Shown here piece by piece: positions 1 to 9,298 of a DNA stretch of 64,000 bases; position 1 is the stretch's first letter; each line of letters begins with the position of its first letter. The notes below the pieces were generated by a model. The model saw only the letters and a list, made by a program, of their open reading frames with translations. It searched no databases and was not told the origin of the DNA. This DNA is from Massilistercora timonensis. GTDB lineage: Bacteria; Bacillota; Clostridia; Lachnospirales; Lachnospiraceae. The DNA lies in the NCBI RefSeq assembly GCF_900312975.1, contig NZ_LT990039.1, forward strand, positions 1,550,001 to 1,614,000, written 5' to 3'. The position numbers and the translations under genes are program-made.

Positions 1-1797
1 AACGCTTCCCCTCAGTATTACCGCACGGATGACACCCCGGAAAAACGGACCGCGAGACAAAAGGAATATATAAAAACAGTCCGGGAATTGCAGACAGTGC
101 TTTCAGATGTCCGTACTGTGGAGGATGCTGCGAAAGCCTATGACCGCTTTTTCGTTGACAATGGATATTTAGAAAAGGTACAGGGCTGGGGAAGCGGAAT
201 CCATTACCGGGCAACGAAAAAGGGACAGGACAATCCCGTGATCACAAACAAATTGTCCAATACCATGCTGATCCGCTCGGCTGAATATTTTGAGCGCAAC
301 TTTACTCAGAAAGCAAAAAAGGAACAGTTTTGTGTTTCCAAAGAGCAGAAAATACCGAAAGGTTATGCGATCCACTTCAACGACGGGAAACATACCTATT
401 CTAAAAATGAGGACTGGAAACCCGGTACCTACTATGTGACAAAAGGCTATTCGATCCTGCGGACCAATTTTGAGACCAAAGAAGCTGCCCTGAAATGGGT
501 GCAGGAACTTGCCAAAGGCAGGAACAAAAACGGAAAGATCCGGTTTGTCCCTCCCCAGCTCGCCCATGTCAAACGTACCGGGCCGGATTACCGGAATGGT
601 GTGGAGATCACCGGACAGCATTATCTTGATACATTTGGGTTCCGCGGCGGCGAGTTTGGAAACTGGATGAACCAGAACGACCGTCAGGCCTCCCTTAACA
701 TGGGATTTGAAGCACTAAAGGATCTGGCGTCAGCCCTTAAGATCAGCGATAAAGATATTGCTTATCAGGGAACGCTTGCGATTGCTTTTGGTGCAAGAGG
801 CAGCGGCAATGCTGCGGCTCATTATGAACCTTTGCGTACAGTCATCAATCTTACGAAAATGCACGGGGCCGGTTCGCTGGCACATGAATGGTGGCATGGA
901 CTTGACGATTATCTTGGTACAAAGATGGGCGCAAAAGGGATGCTGTCAGAACAGCCCCGCCTCTATGCGCCGTTCCAAAAACTCATTGACACCATAAAGT
1001 ATAAACCGGAAACACCGGAACAGGCAGCAAAGCGCACGGAAGCACAAACAGAACGCACCCGGAAAAATGCGGCAAGCTGGCTGGATTCCTCGGTTCTTGC
1101 CTCCCTGAAACGGTATGGTAATGAGGAACAGATGGAAACCTACGCAGTCTTGCGGGAAGCATTTTTGTCCGGCGAACCCGGCTCTGTGGAACAGATCAGC
1201 GCATTTAAGAAGAATGTTACCGGCCGGGTAATTCCCAAAAGTGAACGGGAACGGCTGGAAATTTTTGAGCGTATGCTTTCCGGGATGCAGGCGCAGGAAG
1301 CTCCGCAGATTGGACGGACGGAAACTGATTTTTACCGTAATTCGGTACGCATGGGAAAAGAATGTGAAAAAGACGGCGGTTACTGGGACAGCAATGTGGA
1401 AATGACAGCCAGAGCTTTTGCCTGTTATATCAAGGACAAACTGCCCTACACATCGGATTATCTGGCAGGCCATGCCGACTGTGCCCTTACCCTGGTTTCC
1501 GGTAAAGACGGAGAAATGGAGGTATTGAAAGCCTTCCCTGTGGGGGAAGAACGCCGTGCGATCAACGCTGTTTTTGACGAGATCATTCAGGATTTGAAAC
1601 GGGAACAGCTATTGACCCCTGCTGATGTAACGCTTCCCCTCTCTGTTTCTGAACTTCGTGAGGCAGCGGACGGTCAGCTATCCATGTTCGGCGTCGGCCG
1701 TCCTTCCGTGATGGATCAGCTTGCGGCAAACAGACCGGCAGATAAAAAATCACCGGCACAGACGATTTCCAGAAAAAACCATGAGCCGGAAATATAG
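1..1797 (+). CDS. LPD1-type large polyvalent ICE protein, N-terminus missing
   Basis: The reading frame is open from the first base, so the start lies upstream of the window. The visible part is about 598 residues. It resembles proteins with the large polyvalent-protein-associated domain 1 found in Tn1549-like elements, often fused to primase/helicase (LtrC-like) regions. A zincin-like HEWWH motif is encoded at 883-897, within a GSLAHEWWHGLDDYLG context, suggesting a metal-binding or peptidase-like fold. The C-terminal tail (DQLAANRPADKKSP) is low complexity, as in other proteins of this element. It is followed after a few bases by the next gene, in the same operon. Function unknown. The domain assignment is from remembered family features. 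Confidence 0.8.
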   Translation, partial: NASPQYYRTDDTPEKRTARQKEYIKTVRELQTVLSDVRTVEDAAKAYDRFFVDNGYLEKVQGWGSGIHYRATKKGQDNPVITNKLSNTMLIRSAEYFERNFTQKAKKEQFCVSKEQKIPKGYAIHFNDGKHTYSKNEDWKPGTYYVTKGYSILRTNFETKEAALKWVQELAKGRNKNGKIRFVPPQLAHVKRTGPDYRNGVEITGQHYLDTFGFRGGEFGNWMNQNDRQASLNMGFEALKDLASALKISDKDIAYQGTLAIAFGARGSGNAAAHYEPLRTVINLTKMHGAGSLAHEWWHGLDDYLGTKMGAKGMLSEQPRLYAPFQKLIDTIKYKPETPEQAAKRTEAQTERTRKNAASWLDSSVLASLKRYGNEEQMETYAVLREAFLSGEPGSVEQISAFKKNVTGRVIPKSERERLEIFERMLSGMQAQEAPQIGRTETDFYRNSVRMGKECEKDGGYWDSNVEMTARAFACYIKDKLPYTSDYLAGHADCALTLVSGKDGEMEVLKAFPVGEERRAINAVFDEIIQDLKREQLLTPADVTLPLSVSELREAADGQLSMFGVGRPSVMDQLAANRPADKKSPAQTISRKNHEPEI

Positions 1798-1815
1798 CAG
1801 GAGGTGAACAGCATT

Positions 1816-2646
1816 TTGGAAGAAAACAGGGATTACCATGCCTACCGGTATGGCGACCACTTGACGCCGGGATCAGAGCTTAAAATTGAACACAGCGTAG
1901 TTTGTGAAAATGTGGATATTTCTACTCTGATCACAATGGGAACAGATAACCTGGAAGACATGCGCCAGGGAAGTATCGACGGGGAGCAGAAAGCCTATGA
2001 AATCGTGGTGGCTGCTGCAAAACAGTGGGAACAGCAGGCAGCGGCAACACAGACGATCAACCGGGCTTTGGAATATCTTCGTACACCGGAGATTGAACAT
2101 ACCGGCAACCAGTGGAAAGATACCGATAACTGGAGGGCGGATCAGAAAATCAGCAACCGGGTCTATCAGATGACCTGCAGTATTTGGGAAGATACGAAAT
2201 ATGACCGGGAAACCAAACAGAGTGTTCCGGTTGCCTGGTATGTGACGTGGGAAGTCCGTATTCATTCCCCGAAGCAGGGATATGGAGCAAAGATTGCCGG
2301 ACAAAACCAGAAACGATATACAGATAAGAATGCAGCCATAAAATACCTGGACGGGCGAAAGAAAGCCTATTCCCATTTATTCACGGAAATTTCCCCGCCA
2401 ATCCCGAAAGAATATGAGCACCATTTTATGGTTCACGGTACTCTTTTACCTGGCTATACGGTTGAAGGACTGGAACAGGCCAAAACGGAACATGCCGCCG
2501 CCGAGGTTTCGGAGGGCGGTATTTTTACACCCGAAAACCGGGAGAAGCCTTCCGTCCTGGGGAAGCTCTCTGTGGCAAAAACTCAGGAAAAAACGCCAAC
2601 CGCTCCCGGTACGGCAATGAAAAAGAAGGAGGATATACAATTATGA
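1816..2646 (+). CDS. conserved ICE protein of unknown function
   Basis: The protein has about 276 residues and no recognisable catalytic motif, signal peptide or membrane segment. An AGGAGGT ribosome site at about 1799-1805 makes TTG at 1816 the likely start. An in-frame GTG at 1804 lies inside that site. The gene sits between the LPD1-type protein and the DUF3846 gene, and its stop overlaps the next start (ATGA at 2643-2646), which indicates translational coupling. The middle part is rich in charged and aromatic residues, and the tail is proline/lysine rich. Such genes are common accessory members of Tn1549-like transfer operons. I do not recognise a named domain with confidence. Confidence 0.75.
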   Translation: MEENRDYHAYRYGDHLTPGSELKIEHSVVCENVDISTLITMGTDNLEDMRQGSIDGEQKAYEIVVAAAKQWEQQAAATQTINRALEYLRTPEIEHTGNQWKDTDNWRADQKISNRVYQMTCSIWEDTKYDRETKQSVPVAWYVTWEVRIHSPKQGYGAKIAGQNQKRYTDKNAAIKYLDGRKKAYSHLFTEISPPIPKEYEHHFMVHGTLLPGYTVEGLEQAKTEHAAAEVSEGGIFTPENREKPSVLGKLSVAKTQEKTPTAPGTAMKKKEDIQL

Positions 2647-3059
2647 AAGTGTTAATGGTAGAGCCGGGCAAGTCCCCTTATGCTGCGGAGATCGAAAGTG
2701 GTCTGAAATCCTTGCAGGCGGCAGTGGGCGGAGATATTCAGGCGGTCTATCCGTATGAGGACCCGGTGGCTCTGATCTGTAATGAAGAAGGCAAGCTGAT
2801 GGGGCTGCCTCTGAACCGGGCTCTCTTTGACGATGACGGCCACATCTATGATATTGTGTCCGGGAATTTTCTGATCGTTGGTCTTGGCGAGGAAGATTTT
2901 ACAGATCTTTCCCCGGACTTGATGGAGAAATACGGGGAGCAGTTCAAGTACCCTGAAAAATTTGCAAGGATTGCCGGCGAGATCATTGCAGTCAAGCAGC
3001 CTGCAACCAATGAACACCGGGAAAAACCGATGATGCACCATTCCGGCCCGGATTTGTAG
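2643..3059 (+). CDS. DUF3846 domain protein
   Basis: This 138-residue protein matches DUF3846 proteins of Clostridia mobile elements: an N-terminal MKVLMVEPGKSPY strand, a central AVYPYEDPVALICNEEGK segment and the LPLNRAL motif, followed by GNFLIVG. It overlaps the preceding gene by 4 bp and is followed 17 bp later by the next one, so it is part of the same operon. No catalytic residues are evident and the role is unknown. DUF3846 proteins are often encoded near conjugation or antirestriction genes. It is soluble, with no signal peptide. Confidence 0.82.
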   Translation: MKVLMVEPGKSPYAAEIESGLKSLQAAVGGDIQAVYPYEDPVALICNEEGKLMGLPLNRALFDDDGHIYDIVSGNFLIVGLGEEDFTDLSPDLMEKYGEQFKYPEKFARIAGEIIAVKQPATNEHREKPMMHHSGPDL

Positions 3060-3076
3060 AAAGAAAGGAGCCAATT

Positions 3077-3892
3077 ATGTTAATGGCAGTAAATGAACCT
3101 TATGCCCTTATGGTGCAGCCGGATGATATTCTGATCTCTCCCCGTGAGGTAGATGAACATTTTGGGACGATGGTATGCTTCCATCCCCGCTATGCGCTGG
3201 GCGACCATCACAACTATATGGACAAAGATGACTTCCTGCGGGAAATGTATTTAAATACCGTAGGACATGATGAAGCCGGCATGAAACGCTATGAACGGAT
3301 GGTAAACATTGTAAGCAGCCGTTTCCGGCATGGACCAAAGACAGAGGAACGGGCGATCGATGAAGCAATGCAGAAAGTAATTTCGGAAAAGTATCTGATG
3401 CTCCCCCTCTATCTCTACGACCACTCAGGTCTTGCCATGAGTACAGAAAGTTTCTCAGGCAGGGCTCCTCATGCAGAATGGGACAGCGGACAGGTTGGCT
3501 GGATCTATGTTTCCAAAGAAGATGCCCTAAAGGAATTTGACGCTGACAAGATGACCGGCTCCATCCGGCAGAAAGCGGACGCACTGATGCGCAGTGAAGT
3601 CGCCGCTTATGATTCCTATCTGCGTGGCGAATGTTATGGGTTTGAGCTTTATAAAAACGGGGAGCTGTCGGATAGCTGCTGGGGCTTTATGGGTAACTTT
3701 TCCGATGTGTTGAAAGATATGGCGGAATACCTCCCGGATGAGTGCAAAGGGATGGTCGATCATCTGGAGGAACAGGAACGCCCGGCTACGATCATCAAGA
3801 CGCTTTTGAAACATGCTAAAATTCAGGTCGATCAGGCAGCAAAAGCCTTTGAACACGCTTCCCGACAGCAGGTTCTTGGGGAAAGCCGGTAA
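3077..3892 (+). CDS. conserved ICE protein of unknown function
   Basis: A 271-residue soluble protein starting at ATG 3077 behind an AAGGAG site. It is acidic and rich in aromatic residues, with a GDHHNYMDKDDFLREMY segment near residue 40 and a central run (LPLYLYDHSGLAMSTESF) typical of a protein family seen in Tn1549-like and related phage-like elements. The C-terminal part is predicted helical (KTLLKHAKIQVDQAAKAFE). No enzymatic motif is seen. It lies between the DUF3846 gene and pcfB and is probably transcribed with them. Function unknown. Confidence 0.75.
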   Translation: MLMAVNEPYALMVQPDDILISPREVDEHFGTMVCFHPRYALGDHHNYMDKDDFLREMYLNTVGHDEAGMKRYERMVNIVSSRFRHGPKTEERAIDEAMQKVISEKYLMLPLYLYDHSGLAMSTESFSGRAPHAEWDSGQVGWIYVSKEDALKEFDADKMTGSIRQKADALMRSEVAAYDSYLRGECYGFELYKNGELSDSCWGFMGNFSDVLKDMAEYLPDECKGMVDHLEEQERPATIIKTLLKHAKIQVDQAAKAFEHASRQQVLGESR

Positions 3893-3943
3893 AAAGTTAT
3901 TTCCATATTATAAATACCGATTTTATCAGAAAGGAGGATGCTC

Positions 3944-4414
3944 TTGCAGGAAGATCTCGAACAACGAACGGTTTCTGTTTCTATACAGGCAGCAAAACTG
4001 TCAGGGCGGGTACTGCGTGCGGCTATTGCTGCGGTACTCCAAAAGATGGAACAGGAACGCACAATGCCAAAAGTCGGGCGCAACAGCATGAAGCGGCTGA
4101 CTTATAAAGACCCCGGAGCCAATACCATTGAAGTTTCAGGGCGAATCCGCTCTTTTGAACGATATGCCAGGAAACATCAGGTACGCTACCATATAGAAAA
4201 GGAACTTGGGACTGATCCCCCAAAATGGACGGTATATTTCAAGGCAAACCAGGCGGATGCGCTGACGGCAGCTTTTAAGGAATATACAAAGAAAGACCTT
4301 ACACGTAGCAGCAGACCGTCGCTGCTTACACAGCTTCATAAGTTCAAAGAACTGGCGCAGTCGCTTGGCCGTGACCGTGTAAAGAACAAAGAACACGGAG
4401 GACCGGAACGATGA
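3944..4414 (+). CDS. pcfB: PcfB-family conjugation protein
   Basis: The 156-residue protein matches the PcfB/DUF3801 family. It has an N-terminal helix (LSGRVLRAAIAAVL), a basic central region and a C-terminal basic tail. PcfB is a cytoplasmic relaxosome-associated factor that helps bring the nicked DNA to the VirD4-type coupling protein in Enterococcus pCF10. The AAGGAGG site at 3931-3937 directly abuts an in-frame ATG (3938), so the TTG at 3944, with 6 bp spacing, is the better start. Its end overlaps the coupling protein start by 4 bp (ATGA at 4411), matching the usual pcfB-virD4 gene pair. Confidence 0.85.
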   Translation: MQEDLEQRTVSVSIQAAKLSGRVLRAAIAAVLQKMEQERTMPKVGRNSMKRLTYKDPGANTIEVSGRIRSFERYARKHQVRYHIEKELGTDPPKWTVYFKANQADALTAAFKEYTKKDLTRSSRPSLLTQLHKFKELAQSLGRDRVKNKEHGGPER

Positions 4415-6255
4415 AGATCGATGCAGAAACATTGAAAAAACAGGTCATTCTCCATCTGCCTTATGTTCTGTTCCTTCTGGTATTTGCCAAGCTGGGCGAG
4501 GCGGTGCGTCTGGCTCCCGGAGCAGACGCTTCCCAAAAGCTGTTAGGACTGTCCGAAGGCTTTGCCCTTGCGTTTCAGAGTATGTGGCCGGGGGCGGCAA
4601 TGGACTGGCTGATCGGTTTATGCGGTGCAGCCATTATGCGGCTGGCAGTCTATCTTAGAGGGAAAGACGCTAAGAAATACCGCAAAAATGTGGAATACGG
4701 TTCAGCCCGTTGGGGAAATAAAGCCGATATTGCCCCGTTTATGGACCCAAGGCCGGAAAACAATATCATTCTTACCCAAAGTGAAGGACTGATGTTAAAC
4801 GGAAGGCCCAAAAATCCGGCCAATGCAAGAAATAAAAATGTACTGGTAGTCGGAGGATCAGGTTCGGGAAAAACGCGCTTTTTCATCAAGCCAAACCTGA
4901 TGCAAATGCACAGTTCCTACGTCGTCACCGATCCGAAAGGTACAGTTCTTGTGGAATGCGGAAAGATGTTGCAGCGAGGCACACCAAAGCTGGACAAGGA
5001 CGGAAAGCCTGTGCGTAGTGAAAAAGGAAAGATCATCTATGAGCCCTATAAAATACGGGTATTCAATACGATCAATTTTCAGAAAAGTATGCACTTTAAC
5101 CCCTTTGCCTACATTCACTCCGAGAAAGATATTTTGAAGATCGTCACTACCCTGATCGCCAATACCAAAGGCGAAGGAAAAGCCGGAGACGATTTCTGGG
5201 TCAAGGCAGAAACCCTGCTCTATACGGCACTGATCGGATATATCTATTATGAGGCTCCGGCAAACGAACAGAATTTTGCCACACTGGTAGAAATGCTGAA
5301 CGCAATGGAAGTCCGTGAGGATGATGAGTCGTTCAAAAATGCCGTTGACCTTCTCTTTGACGCGCTGGAACAGAAAGACCCGGATCATTTTGCCCTGCGT
5401 CAATATAAGAAATATAAGCTCGCTGCCGGAAAAACAGCGAAGTCGATCCTTATTTCCTGTGCTTCCAGACTGGCTCCTTTTGACATTAAAGAAGTCAGGG
5501 AAATTACCATGTATGACGAACTGGATCTGGATATGCTGGGAGATGAACGGACTGCTCTTTTCCTTATTATGAGTGATACGGACGGAACCTTTGCATTTTT
5601 GATCAGTCTGATCTATTCCATTTTGTTTAACCGCTTGTGCGAGCGGGCGGATGATGTGTATGGGGGCAGGCTTCCCATCCATGTGCGCTGCCTGATCGAC
5701 GAGGCGGCAAATATCGGGCAGATCCCGAATCTGGAGCGTCTTATGGCGACCATCCGAAGCCGTGAGATCTCTGCCTGCCTGGTGCTGCAGGCGCAAAGCC
5801 AGCTCAAAGCCCTGTATAAAGACAACATGGACACCATCATCGGTAACTGTGACGCCTCTCTTTTCTTAGGAGGCAAAGAAGAAACCACCTTAAAAAGCTG
5901 GAACTCCCTATTGGGGAAAGAGACCATCGACCTGTATAACACCAGTGTCACAAAGGGCAATCAGGAATCCCACGGACAAAATTTTCAAAAGTTGGGAAAG
6001 GATCTGATGTCGGTGGATGAACTGGCGGTCATGGACGGGGGTAAATGTCTGCTACAGATCAGGGGTGTGCGGCCGTTCCTCTCCCGAAAATATGATATAA
6101 CCAAACACCCAAATTACAAACTGCTTTCCGATTTTAATGAGAAGAACGCTTTTAATATCGAAAAGTTTCTTTCTACCCGGATGCCGATGCGTCCCGGTGA
6201 ACGATACCGCAATTATGAAGTCACAGCCGAAGATCTGGCTTCCCAGACTTTATAG
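4411..6255 (+). CDS. virD4: VirD4/TraG-type conjugal transfer coupling ATPase
   Basis: A 614-residue type IV coupling protein. It has two hydrophobic segments in the first 80 residues (about 12-27 and 63-81), then the ATPase domain with Walker A GGSGSGKT at residues 148-155 and Walker B CLIDEAAN at about 427. It links the relaxase-DNA complex to the type IV secretion channel at the inner face of the membrane. It follows pcfB with a 4-bp overlap. Length and motif layout match the CD1115 type of Tn1549-like elements. A terminator-like hairpin follows the stop, separating it from maff2. Confidence 0.95.
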   Translation: MKIDAETLKKQVILHLPYVLFLLVFAKLGEAVRLAPGADASQKLLGLSEGFALAFQSMWPGAAMDWLIGLCGAAIMRLAVYLRGKDAKKYRKNVEYGSARWGNKADIAPFMDPRPENNIILTQSEGLMLNGRPKNPANARNKNVLVVGGSGSGKTRFFIKPNLMQMHSSYVVTDPKGTVLVECGKMLQRGTPKLDKDGKPVRSEKGKIIYEPYKIRVFNTINFQKSMHFNPFAYIHSEKDILKIVTTLIANTKGEGKAGDDFWVKAETLLYTALIGYIYYEAPANEQNFATLVEMLNAMEVREDDESFKNAVDLLFDALEQKDPDHFALRQYKKYKLAAGKTAKSILISCASRLAPFDIKEVREITMYDELDLDMLGDERTALFLIMSDTDGTFAFLISLIYSILFNRLCERADDVYGGRLPIHVRCLIDEAANIGQIPNLERLMATIRSREISACLVLQAQSQLKALYKDNMDTIIGNCDASLFLGGKEETTLKSWNSLLGKETIDLYNTSVTKGNQESHGQNFQKLGKDLMSVDELAVMDGGKCLLQIRGVRPFLSRKYDITKHPNYKLLSDFNEKNAFNIEKFLSTRMPMRPGERYRNYEVTAEDLASQTL

Positions 6256-6263
6256 AGTTGTTC

Positions 6264-6302
6264 CTGCCTGTCAAAGCATGATGCCCCGGCAGGCTTTGTT
6301 TT
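6264..6302 (+). terminator. hairpin after virD4
   Basis: CCTGCC and GGCAGG arms flank a 19-base loop and are followed by CTTTGTTTTTG. The loop is long and the stem short, so this is a weak or partial terminator of the coupling protein gene. Confidence 0.45.
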
Positions 6303-6312
6303 TGTCACGATG

Positions 6313-6349
6313 AAAGGAGGATTTTTTGAGGATTCGTGATTCTCCCTGA
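6313..6349 (+). promoter_or_regulatory. possible leader peptide before the maff2 attenuator
   Basis: A very strong AAAGGAGG site at 6313-6320 is followed by TTG at 6326 and a 7-codon frame ending at TGA 6347-6349 (MRIRDSP). It is followed by a small hairpin (6363-6378) and a strong intrinsic terminator (6384-6438), then the maff2 ribosome site. The arrangement looks like a translated leader in front of an attenuator. The overlapping ATG at 6310 could also start a 9-codon peptide. No experiment supports translation. Confidence 0.35.
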
Positions 6350-6362
6350 AAAGTAAATAACC

Positions 6363-6378
6363 GCAGGATTCTTCCTGC
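6363..6378 (+). promoter_or_regulatory. perfect small hairpin ahead of the terminator
   Basis: GCAGGA-TTCT-TCCTGC forms a perfect 6-bp stem with a 4-base loop immediately upstream of the strong terminator at 6384. It could be a pause hairpin or part of an attenuator. Confidence 0.4.
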
Positions 6379-6383
6379 CCCAT

Positions 6384-6438
6384 GCCGCCGTGCTGTTTGA
6401 AACAGATTTTTTTCTAAAAACAGTGCGGCGGCTTTTTT
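6384..6438 (+). terminator. intrinsic terminator inside the transfer operon
   Basis: A 15-base arm (GCCGCCGTGCTGTTT) pairs with AAACAGTGCGGCGGC with two central mismatches, followed by seven T. It lies between virD4 and maff2, where transcription would be expected to continue into the secretion genes. It is therefore either a real operon boundary or a regulated attenuator. Confidence 0.8.
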
Positions 6439-6500
6439 TGTTTCCGGCCTGATACGGCCATATCACAAATTAAAATTTCTGAAATTAAAGGAGGAACATT

Positions 6501-6615
6501 ATGGCATTTTTTGCAAGCGCGATTGATACTTTGAAGATCCTTGTGATCGCCCTGGGCGCAGGTCTGGGCGCATGGGGTGTTGTAAACCTTCTCGAAGGTT
6601 ACGGAAATGATAACC
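6501..6615 (+). CDS. Maff2-family pilin-like transfer protein, exon 1
   Basis: ATG at 6501 follows AAAGGAGG and begins MAFFASAIDTLKILVIALG, the typical N-terminus of Maff2 (CD1113/MMCAP2_0565-type, pilin-like) proteins encoded just ahead of virB6 in this ICE family. The frame is cut after GATAACC at 6615, where a group II intron begins with GTGCG. Joining base 6615 to base 9385 restores one 71-residue frame (115 + 101 bases including stop) with two hydrophobic segments, the normal size and ending of the family. Without splicing only a short truncated peptide would be made. Confidence 0.92.
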
Positions 6616-7351
6616 GTGCGACACGTTCGTAAGTGAAAAGCTTACGCACAAAGTCGAAGGGCAATTGTAGCCCGAAACTTTGGAGAACTGATATTCCGAT
6701 GGGTGAAATGAGGGGGTAACGTCCCGAAGCGCCACCCTAATACTCCGAATGGCGGGGAGCATGCAACGGCTCTCTCCAAAAGTTTATAGAGCTCGGTGAA
6801 GTCGGCAGAGAGCAATCGTAAGACTGGTTTTCAGGCCAGACACGAAAGCTGTCCAGAGGTGGATGGTGTTGCCTATATGCCGGGGGTCGGATATCCATGG
6901 TGAGAATGTATGAAAATACTGACGAAATTCCGAATGTACGAGTCTAAACGTTGATGCTGTCGAAAGGCAGTACACCTTTCATGGTGGTATCTGTGGGCAA
7001 GTAAAATTGGTTGTTATGAAAGTCCATGCATCGTTACAGGCGGTGCGGTTATGCATGACCAGATACAGGCTTAGAGGAAGAACCTAAAGATATCCAATGA
7101 TAGGAATATCGGAACGTGGAAAGCTGGGGACACGGAGGCGGTTGCAAGCCAGTGATGTGGTGGATGGGAATACCTTCGCGAGAGGGCAATAACCATTCTT
7201 TATTCCAGTGAGAGTAGTGGCACAGTACCTATGAAGCCGTGAATAAGTAAGCGGTGGAGGGATAGCCACAAGTCGAATTCAGCAATGAAAATGAAAACAC
7301 AACAAACACAGCTTCGAGTATGACAAAGAAAATCCAAACCGAAGGGAGAGG

Positions 7352-9238
7352 ATGCCTGTGTTGACTTCGGGGCAGCAAGAAAGGAAAAGTAAACAGAGAA
7401 AAATCCGCAACTCAGAGTATTACGACATGGAAGGTACTTTTGACAGGCTGTATGCAGAAAGTAAGAAAGATAAAACCTTCAACCATCTGATGGAAATCAT
7501 CGAGAGTGAAGAAAATATCAAGCTTGCATACAGAACGATAAAGAAGAATACAGGAAGTGATACTTCGGGAGTGGATAAAAGGACGATAGCCGACCTTGCA
7601 AAGTTAAGCGAGGAAGAATACGTCCGTCTCATACGGAAACAATTCAGTAATTATCATCCACGACCCGTAAGGCGAGTGGAAATACCAAAGCCCAATGGAA
7701 AGACCAGACCGCTGGGAATTCCAACTATCGTGGATCGGATCGTACAGCAATGTATTTTGCAGGTCATGGAGCCGATATGTGAAGCAAAATTCAGTGAGAA
7801 CTCCAACGGGTTCCGCCCGAACCGTTCCGCTGAGACTGCTATTGCGCAATGCATGAGGCTGATACAGGTACAGCATCTGTACCATGTGGTTGACCTCGAT
7901 ATTAAAGGCTTCTTTGATAATATCAGCCATACAAAGCTGATGCGTCAGATATGGGCATTGGGAATTCGGGACAAAAAGCTGCTATGCATTATAAAAGAGA
8001 TGTTGAAAGCACCTGTTGTTCTGCCAAATGGGGAGAAAACATATCCCACACGGGGTACTCCGCAAGGCGGTATTTTGTCGCCATTGCTTGCAAATATCGT
8101 ATTAAATGAACTGGACTGGTGGATTGCTTCCCAATGGGAACAGATGCCAACAAAGACAAAATTCAAAACGAGGAGCAATGCGCAGGGAACAGAGATTAAG
8201 AGCCACGCTTACAGGGCTCTGCGCCGGAGCAGATTAAAAGAGATGCATGCAGTTCGGTACGCAGATGATTTTAAAATTTTCTGCGCATCACATGAGGATG
8301 CCGTCAGAGCATACAAGGCAACAGAGTTATGGCTAAAGGACAGGCTGGGGCTGGAAATCAGCCCTGACAAATCCAAAGTAGTTAATCTCAAAAGACAGTA
8401 TTCTGATTTTCTCGGGTTCAAGCTGAAAGTCCGTAGAAAGGGTAAGAAATATGTGGTTCGGTCTCATATGAGCGATAAAGCATACAAAAAGGCTCATGAT
8501 AAAGTCTCGGAAGAAGTAAAGGAACTGGCTCATTCGTCAGATGATAATGTTCAGTTCATGCAGCTTCAGAAATACAACTCTGTAGTTGCTGGACTTCATG
8601 AATACTATTGTATTTCCACAGAAGTATCTCATGACTTCAGCAGACTTGCCTTTAGTATCAACAAACAGCTCAGAAACAGACTGAAAGGCGACTTATCCAA
8701 AAAGGGACAACTCAGAAATGGGTTCATCAAAGAAAAGTATGGAACAAGCAGACAGATGAGGTTCCTTCATGGACGTCCGGTGGTTCCACTGGGATATGTC
8801 CAGCCGAAGAACGCCCAGCATAAAAGGAAATCCATCAATAAATACACGGTCAAAGGTCGGGAACAGATTCATAAGAATCTTGCAATCGACACAGCGACGA
8901 TGTTATGGCTGATGAGAAATCCTGTAAAGGGTAGAACCATTGAATATGCGGATAACCGTATTTCTTTGTATGCGGCACAGTATGGTAAATGTGCAGTGAC
9001 GGGAATTCCGATGGATTCTCATGATATTCATTGCCACCATAAAGTGCCGGTAAGCAATGGTGGTTCGGATGAATACGCAAATCTAATTCTTGTCAGCAAA
9101 GAGGTTCATATCCTTATCCATGCTTCCTCAGAACCCACGATTGAGAAGTACCTGAAATCCTTAAATCTTGACAATAAACAAATAGAAAAGCTTAACAAAC
9201 TTCGTAGTATGGCAGAAATGCCACCTATTATTCTTTGA
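7352..9238 (+). CDS. ltrA: group II intron reverse transcriptase/maturase with HNH endonuclease
   Basis: A 628-residue intron-encoded protein. In order: an RT domain with the fingers/palm motifs, including FSENSNGFRPNRSAETAI, the GTPQGGILSPLLANI motif and the catalytic YADD at residues 303-306; the thumb/maturase domain X (about 380-500); and a C-terminal HNH endonuclease domain (CAVTGIPMDSHDIHCHHK, NGG, LILVSKEVH, about 545-595). It helps fold and splice the intron RNA and supports retrohoming. The frame is intact and all key motifs are present, so the intron is probably active. ATG 7352 follows GAAGGGAG. It is full length for the family. Confidence 0.97.
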   Translation: MPVLTSGQQERKSKQRKIRNSEYYDMEGTFDRLYAESKKDKTFNHLMEIIESEENIKLAYRTIKKNTGSDTSGVDKRTIADLAKLSEEEYVRLIRKQFSNYHPRPVRRVEIPKPNGKTRPLGIPTIVDRIVQQCILQVMEPICEAKFSENSNGFRPNRSAETAIAQCMRLIQVQHLYHVVDLDIKGFFDNISHTKLMRQIWALGIRDKKLLCIIKEMLKAPVVLPNGEKTYPTRGTPQGGILSPLLANIVLNELDWWIASQWEQMPTKTKFKTRSNAQGTEIKSHAYRALRRSRLKEMHAVRYADDFKIFCASHEDAVRAYKATELWLKDRLGLEISPDKSKVVNLKRQYSDFLGFKLKVRRKGKKYVVRSHMSDKAYKKAHDKVSEEVKELAHSSDDNVQFMQLQKYNSVVAGLHEYYCISTEVSHDFSRLAFSINKQLRNRLKGDLSKKGQLRNGFIKEKYGTSRQMRFLHGRPVVPLGYVQPKNAQHKRKSINKYTVKGREQIHKNLAIDTATMLWLMRNPVKGRTIEYADNRISLYAAQYGKCAVTGIPMDSHDIHCHHKVPVSNGGSDEYANLILVSKEVHILIHASSEPTIEKYLKSLNLDNKQIEKLNKLRSMAEMPPIIL

Positions 9239-9298
9239 ATTTAATGCTGTAACGAAGTGTGTAAGTTGTGTTTAAAACCCTGGACGGCTGAATTCGAT

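Noticed and set aside
4858..5796. 312-codon minus-strand frame
   Set aside because: Antisense to the VirD4 ATPase domain, which has all expected motifs on the plus strand.
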